Of a stretch of 60,740 nt of DNA, positions 54,537 to 60,740 are shown piece after piece. Origin of the DNA: Sphingomonas sp. (GTDB lineage Bacteria; Pseudomonadota; Alphaproteobacteria; Sphingomonadales; Sphingomonadaceae); the NCBI GenBank assembly GCA_002707985.1, contig PAOI01000005.1, positions 99,707 through 160,446 on the forward strand, given 5' to 3'. The translations under genes were made by a program, and so were the position numbers. Below the pieces are notes generated by a model. The model saw only the letters and a program-made list of their open reading frames with translations. It did no database searches and was not told the origin of the DNA. Numbering within the stretch: position 1 is the stretch's first letter; each line of letters begins with the position of its first letter.

Positions 54537-55022
54537 TCAGTGCAACTGCGACAGTTCTCGGCATGCCGAAGCAAGCGGATTCATTTCCGCCACAAAACGC
54601 ACTGCATCGACGCTCGTCGAAAACCCCAGTTCGAAACGATAGCTTCTCAGCGTCGTGGGCTTGATGAAGATCACGCGCGCGCCCTGATATTCGAAGCTGT
54701 AATTATCGGCGAGATCGAACTCGCTCGTCGCCGGCATATTACCTTCAGTATTGTGCTCCAGCATCGCTCCGCGACGCAGAAAGAGCGTGCATCGCCGCGT
54801 GAAGCCGATCTGGCGCACGCGATGCACAAAGCGATCCCGATTGAACCGATACAGGGTCGTAATACGGGCATCGGCAGCATATACGCCCCGCAAATGCTCG
54901 GTAATCCGCGCCTGCGTGTTGTCGATCTGTACTTCAAGCATCGCCGCCTGAACGTCCTGAGCCTGAACTGGCGCAGCGATCGACATGATGGTCAGCGACA
55001 TACCGGCCAGTAATCGGCGCAT
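54537..55022 (-). CDS. Secreted protein of unknown function
   Basis: A 161-residue protein with a signal peptide (MRRLLAGMSLTIMSIAAPVQA) and a mature part starting QDVQAA. Two cysteines (TRRCTLF and SACREL) could form a disulfide. The central region, FEYQGARVIFIKPTTLRSYRFELGFSTSVDA, looks beta-rich. I do not recognise the family. It lies convergent to eda and upstream of mltG on the same strand, with 49 bases in the gap. Confidence 0.65.
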   Translation of the reverse strand: MRRLLAGMSLTIMSIAAPVQAQDVQAAMLEVQIDNTQARITEHLRGVYAADARITTLYRFNRDRFVHRVRQIGFTRRCTLFLRRGAMLEHNTEGNMPATSEFDLADNYSFEYQGARVIFIKPTTLRSYRFELGFSTSVDAVRFVAEMNPLASACRELSQLH

Positions 55023-55071
55023 GCTGTTCCTCCCCCGTTAAAACCGCTGCATGGCCGGGAAAGGATGAACC

Positions 55072-56043
55072 CTACATTTCCCCGCGCGAACGGCGGATGG
55101 CATACCATTTCTGCACATTGGCATTGTGCTGTTCCAGCGTGTCGGAAAAGACATGCCCGCCGGTGCCGTCGGCGACGAAATAGAGCGCATTCGAATCCGC
55201 CGGATCCAGAACCGCATCGATCGATTCGCGCCCCGGATTGGCGATCGGCCCCGCCGGAAGCCCGGTCATGGTATAGGTGTTATAGTCGTTCACCGCCTGC
55301 AGTTCGGATCGCAGGATACGGCGGCCGAGCGGGCGTCCCTGGGTGATCGGATAGATGATCGTCGGGTCTGCCTGCAGCATCATGCCGCGCTTCAGCCGGT
55401 TCGAATAAACCGCAGCGACGGTCCGCCGTTCCTCCGGCTTGCTCGTTTCCTTTTCGACGATCGATGCGAGGATCAGCGCCTCGCGCGGGGTGTTCACGGC
55501 AATGCCCGGCTTGCGTCGCGCCCATGCGGCGGCGAGATATTCCGCCATCGCCTTTTGCATGCGATCAACCACGCTCTGCCGGGTGTCGCCGCGCGTATAG
55601 GCATAGCTGTCGGGCAGGATCGTGCCTTCGACCGGCACCGCCACTTCGCCCGTCAGATAGGGCGCCTTCATCAGCGCGTCGTGGACCAGCACCGACGGCA
55701 TGCCTTCGGGCACGGTCACGAACCGCTGGAGCGTGTCGCCGCCCTGCATCGTCTTCAGGATGTCGGATTGGCTCAGATGCGCGGGAAAGCGATATTCGCC
55801 TGCCTTGATCGGCGTATCGCCCCCGAAAATGCGCGACAGGATCAGGAACCAGCGCGCATTGCGGATCGCGCCCGCCTTTTCGAGCTGGCCGGCGGCGGTG
55901 GAAAGGCTGGCGCCGCTCGGCACCACCACGGTCACATTCTGCTTTGCCGGGCCATCGGCGCCCCAGTCATGAACGACCCAGAACCCCCCGCCGATCACGG
56001 CGAGGATCACCAGCAAGCCGAAACATCCGAAGAGCCGACGCAT
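55072..56043 (-). CDS. mltG: Endolytic transglycosylase MltG
   Basis: A membrane-anchored murein lyase thought to terminate nascent glycan strands. A transmembrane helix at residues 3-25 (RLFGCFGLLVILAVIGGGFWVV), a LysM-like region at 35-95, and the YceG domain with the catalytic Glu in ALILASIVEKETSKPEER near residue 192. The YNTYTMTGLPAGPIANPG and LYFVADGTGGHVF motifs near residues 248 and 288 are also family features. The 323 residues are normal. Its ATG is 30 bases from the fabF stop, and mltG usually follows fabF in alphaproteobacteria. Confidence 0.96.
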   Translation of the reverse strand: MRRLFGCFGLLVILAVIGGGFWVVHDWGADGPAKQNVTVVVPSGASLSTAAGQLEKAGAIRNARWFLILSRIFGGDTPIKAGEYRFPAHLSQSDILKTMQGGDTLQRFVTVPEGMPSVLVHDALMKAPYLTGEVAVPVEGTILPDSYAYTRGDTRQSVVDRMQKAMAEYLAAAWARRKPGIAVNTPREALILASIVEKETSKPEERRTVAAVYSNRLKRGMMLQADPTIIYPITQGRPLGRRILRSELQAVNDYNTYTMTGLPAGPIANPGRESIDAVLDPADSNALYFVADGTGGHVFSDTLEQHNANVQKWYAIRRSRGEM

Positions 56044-56073
56044 ATTCAGCCCCTTTCCGGCCTGTCCGACGGG

Positions 56074-57333
56074 TCAGACCGTCGCCATCACCAGCGAGGC
56101 ATTGGTGCCCCCAAAGCCGAAGCTGTTGTTCAGCACCGCCTTGACCTTGCGCTCCTTCGCCTTGTGCGGGACGAGGTCGACGCCTGCGCAATTCTCGCTC
56201 GGATTGTCGAGGTTGAGCGTCGGCGGCACGATCTGGTCGCGCATCGCGAGAATGCAGAAAATGCTCTCGACGGCACCGGCGCCCCCCAGAAGGTGACCGA
56301 TCGCCGATTTGGTCGAGCTCATCGACGTGGTATCGAGCGCGCTGCCGAACAGCTTGCGGACTGCGCCGAGTTCGAGCTCGTCACCCAGAGGCGTCGAAGT
56401 GCCGTGTGCGTTGATGTAATCGATGTCAGCGAGCGTCAGGCCCGACTTCTTCATCGCCATCTGCATCGAGCGGAACGCACCAGAACCTTCCGGATGCGGC
56501 GCGGTGACGTGATAGGCATCGCCCGACAGGCCATAGCCCAGCACTTCGGCATAGATCTTGGCACCGCGCGCCTTGGCACGCTCATATTCCTCGAGCACGA
56601 CCACGCCTGCGCCTTCGCCCATCACGAAACCGTCGCGATCGACATCATAGGGGCGGCTGGCGCGCGTGGGATCGTCGCGGAACCCGGTCGAAAGCGCACG
56701 CGCCTGACCGAAACCGGCGATGCCGATCGGGCAGATCGCGCTTTCCGCGCCGCCGGCGAGCATCACATCGGCGTCGTCCATCGCGATCATCCGCGCGGCG
56801 TCGCCGATCGAATGCGCGCCGGTCGAACAGGCGGTCACGACCGCGTGATTCGGGCCCATCAGACCATATTTGATCGATACCTGACCCGAGATCAGGTTGA
56901 TCAGACGGCCATGGACGAAGTGCGGCGAAACGCGCTTGGGGCCCTTATGCTCGAGCACCAGCGATTCGCTTTCGATGCCCGGCAGTCCGCCGATACCCGA
57001 ACCGATCGAGCAGCCGGCACGCAGCCGCTCCTCTTCGGTCATGTCGGTCAGTCCGGCGTCTTCGATCGCCTGTCCGGCCGCATCGATCCCGAACACGATG
57101 AACGGATCGACCTGGCGCTGGATCTTGTGATCGACGCGCTTTCCCGGATCGAAACCATATTCATGGTCCGGCGCCTTCACTTCACACGCATAGTTGGTGT
57201 GAAAATCGGTGGCGTCGAAACGCGTGATCGTCGCGGCGCCGGATTTGGCGGCGATGATGTTCTTCCAGCTTGTTTCGACATCGGCTCCCAAAGGAGTGAC
57301 GAGTCCCAGACCGGTCACAACTACGCGGCGCAT
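56074..57333 (-). CDS. fabF: 3-oxoacyl-[acyl-carrier-protein] synthase II
   Basis: A condensing enzyme of fatty acid elongation. The 419-residue protein has the Cys-His-His triad: VVTACSTGAHSIGDAARMI near residue 160, INAHGTSTPLGDELE near residue 308, and KSAIGHLLGGAGAVES near residue 340, ending NNSFGFGGTNASLVMATV. The ribosome site ACGGAGAAA precedes the ATG. It follows acpP by 132 bases in the same direction. Confidence 0.98.
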   Translation of the reverse strand: MRRVVVTGLGLVTPLGADVETSWKNIIAAKSGAATITRFDATDFHTNYACEVKAPDHEYGFDPGKRVDHKIQRQVDPFIVFGIDAAGQAIEDAGLTDMTEEERLRAGCSIGSGIGGLPGIESESLVLEHKGPKRVSPHFVHGRLINLISGQVSIKYGLMGPNHAVVTACSTGAHSIGDAARMIAMDDADVMLAGGAESAICPIGIAGFGQARALSTGFRDDPTRASRPYDVDRDGFVMGEGAGVVVLEEYERAKARGAKIYAEVLGYGLSGDAYHVTAPHPEGSGAFRSMQMAMKKSGLTLADIDYINAHGTSTPLGDELELGAVRKLFGSALDTTSMSSTKSAIGHLLGGAGAVESIFCILAMRDQIVPPTLNLDNPSENCAGVDLVPHKAKERKVKAVLNNSFGFGGTNASLVMATV

Positions 57334-57465
57334 GCTGTTTCTCCGTACTTCTTTGCGTCGGGCCTAGCGCAAAACGGCCCCCCGCCCCCGTGTTTCAACC
57401 CCGGGACGGGAAGCCGCATGTGCTGTTCCGACCTTGGGCGTGCGGAAACATCCGCAGGCGAAGGG

Positions 57466-57699
57466 TCAGCCCTGATGTTCGTCGATATAGGTGATCGCGT
57501 CCTTGACGGTCGTGATCTTTTCGGCGGCATCATCGGGAATTTCGACGCCGAATTCTTCTTCGAACGCCATGACGAGTTCAACGATGTCGAGGCTGTCGGC
57601 GCCGAGATCGTCGATGAAGCTGGCTTCCGGAGTGACGTCCGATTCCTGGACGCCGAGGTGCTCGCTAACGATCTTGGTCACACGATCGGCGGTGCTCAT
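57466..57699 (-). CDS. acpP: Acyl carrier protein
   Basis: A 77-residue acidic carrier of growing acyl chains. The phosphopantetheine attachment serine is in [17 protein letters not shown], residue about 37. Length and the helix pattern are typical. It has its own 157-base upstream region with several hairpins, suggesting an independent strong promoter. Confidence 0.97.
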   Translation of the reverse strand: MSTADRVTKIVSEHLGVQESDVTPEASFIDDLGADSLDIVELVMAFEEEFGVEIPDDAAEKITTVKDAITYIDEHQG

Positions 57700-57754
57700 G
57701 ATCCCTGTATTCCTCTCTATGGCTCTGGGGTCTCAATACGATGAACGCACGTAG

Positions 57755-57771
57755 AGCGCCCTCAGGGCGCT
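57755..57771 (-). promoter_or_regulatory. Hairpin in the acpP upstream region
   Basis: AGCGCCC-TGA-GGGCGCT, a 7-bp stem, lies 55 to 72 bases before the acpP ATG. A GCGTG-TTTT-CACGC hairpin is visible further upstream, about 57810-57823. They may end the upstream transcript or shape the acpP leader. No T tract. Confidence 0.3.
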
Positions 57772-57856
57772 GGCAAGTGTCGGAACGTGCAAAACGAATG
57801 GAGAACGCGTGAAAACACGCTCGCAATTCGGTTAAATTCACCGTTTTTGGCGGTTT

Positions 57857-58474
57857 TCACTGATTATATTCGGCCTTGGCCTGATCGACGATGATCGTCC
57901 CCGCAAGTCCCTGTGCGATTGCCGGACCGATCACGCCCAGCTGTTCGGGCGTCGGCGTTCCGAACGCAGCACCTTCGGATTCCAGCGCCCGCGCGGCGGC
58001 TGTCATCGTCGCGCCGCTCATCGAACCGCTGCTCATCAGTTTCTGGCGATCCTCCTCGGCGACCGTCGCGAGCGCTGTATCGAACTGCCACCAATGGACG
58101 CCATAGTCGCGCAGGCGATATGCGGCGTTGCTCCGCATCGTGCTCCCCCGGAAATAGGCAGTCGCGGCAGCCTGGCGTGCGTCACCCCAGCCATAGCGTC
58201 CACGACACTGCGCCACTGCGCGGCCGATCGCAGCCATCACCCGCTGCTCGTCGCTATTCTCGGCCTGAAAGCCCTTCAGGACGACGGTGGCCAGAACGTC
58301 GCGATCGACCGAACGGGGAATCGCCCCGCCGATACAGCTCACCGGCCCGTCGTTGCGCGACTGCCTCGATGCCTCGCGCGACGCAGTCGTTGCATCCTGG
58401 GCCATTGCCGCGCCGGCGCCCGCCAGCATCAGAACGGCACTGGCGCAACCGGTCAGGGTCTTTGCGATACGCAT
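57857..58474 (-). CDS. Secreted protein of unknown function
   Basis: A 205-residue protein with a signal peptide, MRIAKTLTGCASAVLMLAGAGAAMA, cleaved before QDATTA. The mature part is helical and rich in Ala, Arg and Gln, with two cysteines (VSCIGG and AQCRGR), a VHWWQFDTALATVAEEDRQ segment and a conserved-looking tail TIIVDQAKAEYNQ. The ATG is chosen at 58474 with CGGAGA upstream; the frame is open 13 codons earlier. I do not recognise the family. It sits between acpP and fabG in the fab cluster. Confidence 0.6.
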   Translation of the reverse strand: MRIAKTLTGCASAVLMLAGAGAAMAQDATTASREASRQSRNDGPVSCIGGAIPRSVDRDVLATVVLKGFQAENSDEQRVMAAIGRAVAQCRGRYGWGDARQAAATAYFRGSTMRSNAAYRLRDYGVHWWQFDTALATVAEEDRQKLMSSGSMSGATMTAAARALESEGAAFGTPTPEQLGVIGPAIAQGLAGTIIVDQAKAEYNQ

Positions 58475-58577
58475 CGAAAAATCTCCGAAACTCAATGTTA
58501 TGCGCCTCGCCATGTCGGTTCAGGCGCGATAGCAGGTGTGTAACGCCGGAATATTACATCGGAAAGCCTGTCGGCGA

Positions 58578-59315
58578 TCAGATCATCGCCATTCCGCCAT
58601 TCACGTGCAGCGTCTGGCCCGTGACATAGCCTGCCTCGCGGCTGGCAAGGTAAACGACTGCGCCGCCGATATCCTCGCCCTCGCCCAGCTTGCCGGCGGG
58701 GATTTTGGTAAGCAGCGCTTCCTTCTGCGCATCGGGCAGGACATCGGTCATCGCCGAACGAATGAATCCCGGCGCGACGCAATTGACGGTGATCCCGCGC
58801 GAAGCGAGTTCCTGCGCCAGCGCCTTGGACATGCCGACCAGGCCCGCCTTGGAAGCGGCATAATTGGCCTGGCCCGGATTGCCGGTCGTGCCGACCACCG
58901 AGGTGATCGAAATGATCCGGCCGAACCGCGCCTTCATCATCGGTTTCGCTGCGGCGCGTGCCAAGCGGAAGGCGGCCTCCAGGTTGACGCGGATCACCTG
59001 ATCCCATTCGTCATCCTTCATCCGCATCGCCAGATTGTCGCGCGTCACGCCGGCATTATTCACCAGAATGTCGAGCTTGCCGAGCGCTTCCACGGCCTGC
59101 GGGACCAGCGCATCGACGGCGGCGGCATCGGACAGATTGCACGGCAGCGCGACATGATCGCCGCCCAGTTCCGCCTTGAACGCTTCAAGCTTTTCGACAT
59201 TCGAGCCCGAAAGCGCCAGCCGCGCACCCTGTGCCGCAAGCCCCCTGGCAATCGCCGAACCGATCCCGCCGCTCGCGCCGGTCACCAGCGCGGTCATGCC
59301 TGTCAAATCGAACAA
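58578..59315 (-). CDS. fabG: 3-oxoacyl-[acyl-carrier-protein] reductase
   Basis: An NADPH-dependent reductase of the fatty acid synthesis cycle, a classical short-chain dehydrogenase of 245 residues. TTG 59315 follows an AAGGAGAG ribosome site. The cofactor motif is VTGASGGIG near residue 11, NNAG near residue 84, and the catalytic Ser-Tyr-Lys are in ISITSVVGTTGNPGQANYAASKAGLV near residue 134. The C-terminus VTGQTLHVNGGM is typical. The ribosome site includes the stop (TAA) of the upstream pepsin-like gene, so the two are coupled. Confidence 0.97.
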   Translation of the reverse strand: MFDLTGMTALVTGASGGIGSAIARGLAAQGARLALSGSNVEKLEAFKAELGGDHVALPCNLSDAAAVDALVPQAVEALGKLDILVNNAGVTRDNLAMRMKDDEWDQVIRVNLEAAFRLARAAAKPMMKARFGRIISITSVVGTTGNPGQANYAASKAGLVGMSKALAQELASRGITVNCVAPGFIRSAMTDVLPDAQKEALLTKIPAGKLGEGEDIGGAVVYLASREAGYVTGQTLHVNGGMAMI

Positions 59316-59325
59316 TTTTCTCTCC

Positions 59326-60273
59326 TTAGCGATCGGAAACACCCAGGGTTCTCGCCTGGGAATCATACAATATGGACCAGTGAAGATACGGCGCGATGCC
59401 GAACGAGAAACTGGTCGGGGCGTCAGGACGCGCTGGACGAATACGTGCCGCACCACCCTGATCGCGGCGACCGATGGTCACGGTCATGGAAGGGGAATCA
59501 TCGCCCTCCCCCAACGAAAGGGTCGCTTCCGTTCCTTGCGCAGGCAAGTCCTCCGCATCCGCTCCAAAAAGCGTGATCCCGGGCGCACCGCTGTCGATCA
59601 TCGTCGGTGCGCACCGTTCATGCGTCTCCGAACGGATACAGCCGCGCACTTCGTTTTTGTCGGGAAGCAATGCAACCTGCCGATATCCTGCCACTTCGGC
59701 ATCGGTGGGATTGAGGATCAATTTCCCGGTTTCCGCGGCGCTCCGCGGCAGTTCGACGATCCATCGCGTGACGCCCGCCTGTCCCAGCGGATGGCCAAGC
59801 CTTTCGGGCCGCAGGCCAATGCCCAGGATGGCGACAAATCCCTGACCGGGCACGCCTTCGCTCATGATGCGGAAAGAAGACATGTCGGAGCCGGTTGCGT
59901 CGCAGCGCGGCACGCCGGATCGACAGGTCGCCTGATCGATCCGCTGCAGCGCTACGGTTGCTTCGGGCAAGTCTCCAAAGGACACGCTGGCGCGAACCAC
60001 GCGCCCGGACAGTTGCACGCCCGAATTAAAGCCGATGCCGACGGTCTGGCCCGTTTCGCGACCGCCCGAGGGAAGCGCCGAGCCGACAACGCGAAGCCCC
60101 ACCGAACCTGTGTCCAGCGCCGCTTCGACCGGTTGGCCATTGATCGTGACAGTCACCGAAAAGCGCGGAGGGCCGTTGCCTGACGACACCCGATGGACAG
60201 GCAATTCGACGCGCTCGGGCGCAGGCGGCTGAGCGCCATAGGGCAGCGCAAACGACAATATCATGCCCAGCAT
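59326..60273 (-). CDS. Exported pepsin-like aspartic peptidase homologue
   Basis: A 315-residue protein with a likely short signal (MLGMILSFALPYGAQ). Two aspartate motifs are visible: EAALDTGSVGLRV at about residue 50 (DTG) and TMIDSGAPGITLFG at about residue 223 (DSG). A final FGIAPYLHWSILYDSQARTLGVSDR is like the C-terminal segment of pepsin (a hydrophobic strand then a YD and a LG). Four or more cysteines lie near CRSGVPRCDATG and CIRSETHERC. This is a two-lobe aspartic peptidase pattern rather than a retropepsin. It is between fabD and fabG on the same strand. Confidence 0.7.
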   Translation of the reverse strand: MLGMILSFALPYGAQPPAPERVELPVHRVSSGNGPPRFSVTVTINGQPVEAALDTGSVGLRVVGSALPSGGRETGQTVGIGFNSGVQLSGRVVRASVSFGDLPEATVALQRIDQATCRSGVPRCDATGSDMSSFRIMSEGVPGQGFVAILGIGLRPERLGHPLGQAGVTRWIVELPRSAAETGKLILNPTDAEVAGYRQVALLPDKNEVRGCIRSETHERCAPTMIDSGAPGITLFGADAEDLPAQGTEATLSLGEGDDSPSMTVTIGRRDQGGAARIRPARPDAPTSFSFGIAPYLHWSILYDSQARTLGVSDR

Positions 60274-60305
60274 CGACCGACTCCCTCAACGCGAAAAATG
60301 ATATG

Positions 60306-60740
60306 TCAGAGTGTCTTAGCGAGCTCCTCGATATCGTCCATCGAAACCACGCTGGTCGCGGTCGCGTCCGGTGCGATCCGTTTCACCATGCCGGTCAGCA
60401 CCTTGCCGCCCAGCTCGACAAATTCGGTCACGCCGGCCTCCGCCATCGCCGCAACCGATTCGCGCCAGCGGACCATGCCGGTTACCTGTTCAACCAGCAG
60501 CGAACGGATCGTGTCGACATCGGCGACGGGCGCCGCAGTCACATTGGCATATACCGGCACCAGCGGCGCCTGAATCTGCGCATCGGCAAGCGCGGCCTGC
60601 ATCGCATCGGCGGCGGGCTGCATCAACGGGCAATGGAACGGCGCGGATACCGGCAGCAACAGGCCGCGCTTGGCGCCCATATCCTTTGCCATCGCCACTG
60701 CGCGCTCGATCGCCTCGCGATGGCCGGAAATCACGACCTG
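60306..60740 (-). CDS. fabD: Malonyl-CoA ACP transacylase, N-terminal part missing
   Basis: The C-terminal 144 residues of malonyl-CoA:ACP transacylase, cut by the window edge. The catalytic His is in LPVSAPFHCPLMQPA, and the conserved PVYANVTA follows. The active-site Ser in GHSLGE lies beyond the edge. It loads malonyl onto ACP. Gene order on this strand is fabD, pepsin-like, fabG, secreted protein, acpP, fabF, mltG. Confidence 0.95.
   Translation of the reverse strand, partial: QVVISGHREAIERAVAMAKDMGAKRGLLLPVSAPFHCPLMQPAADAMQAALADAQIQAPLVPVYANVTAAPVADVDTIRSLLVEQVTGMVRWRESVAAMAEAGVTEFVELGGKVLTGMVKRIAPDATATSVVSMDDIEELAKTL

Noticed and set aside
55126..57744. An 872-codon plus-strand open frame opposite mltG, fabF and acpP
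   Set aside because: It spans three well supported minus-strand genes and their gaps, so it is an antisense shadow.
1..60740. CRISPR arrays, prophage or transposon sequences
   Set aside because: No regularly spaced direct repeats, no integrase, transposase or phage structural genes and no terminal inverted repeats were seen.

Overview
The window is high-G+C chromosomal DNA from an alphaproteobacterium, most likely a sphingomonad (Sphingomonas, Sphingopyxis or a relative). The reasons are the gene order lapA-pyrF-trpF-trpB-trpA-accD-folC, a complete zwf-pgl-edd-glk-eda Entner-Doudoroff operon, a DUF6628 gene, a DUF3376-type patatin, a TonB-dependent receptor, and frequent GTG/TTG starts with 1- or 4-base stop/start overlaps. 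I see no prophage, insertion sequence, CRISPR array, rRNA or tRNA. Most of the window is core metabolism and envelope biogenesis, and the unusual material is small genes and control elements set between housekeeping genes.

Layout. 3-3099: end of a patatin-like protein, lapA, pyrF. 3152-8830: a small membrane protein on the minus strand, then trpF, trpB, an unrecognised membrane-protein gene, trpA, accD and folC. 8835-12379: a Fur-like box and DUF6628 gene, facing a minus-strand TPR protein, an AmpG-like transporter and a lone response regulator. 12509-14238: rluB-type pseudouridine synthase and rsmD. 14229-24681: a long minus-strand run of an rRNA/tRNA uracil methyltransferase, NAD(P)HX repair enzyme, lipoprotein, ilvD, N-formylglutamate amidohydrolase, enoyl-CoA hydratase, ispE, a TPR protein and ETF-ubiquinone oxidoreductase. 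24797-32155: a degenerate uracil-DNA-glycosylase-like protein, lytic transglycosylase, moaB, a VOC protein, a PA0069-type radical SAM protein and an M1 peptidase ending in a clear terminator. 32157-37385: acyl-CoA ligase and dnaE (minus). 37724-38648: an orphan MraZ-like regulator and a zinc-ribbon protein. 38757-43506: lolD, lolC, a possible structured RNA and a TonB-dependent receptor. 43643-44328: Hsp20 with a heat-shock promoter and a ROSE-type RNA thermometer. 44345-48604: pyrG, secG, MarR, NlpC/P60 and argC. 48730-54456: the Entner-Doudoroff operon. 54537-60740: a secreted protein, mltG, fabF, acpP, a secreted protein, fabG, a pepsin-like protein and the end of fabD.

How the genes work together. 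The trp genes complete tryptophan synthesis after anthranilate phosphoribosylation. accD, acpP and fabDGF supply fatty acid synthesis, and mltG, the soluble lytic transglycosylase and the AmpG-like transporter relate to murein turnover. zwf to eda take glucose through 6-phosphogluconate and KDPG to pyruvate and glyceraldehyde 3-phosphate. The points most worth a second look are the foreign-looking membrane-protein gene coupled between trpB and trpA, the orphan MraZ/zinc-ribbon pair, the Hsp20 thermometer, the pepsin-like protein inside the fab cluster, the UDG homologue that has lost its iron-sulfur and catalytic signatures, and two genes (trpF and the rluB-type gene) that appear to be transcribed as leaderless mRNAs.
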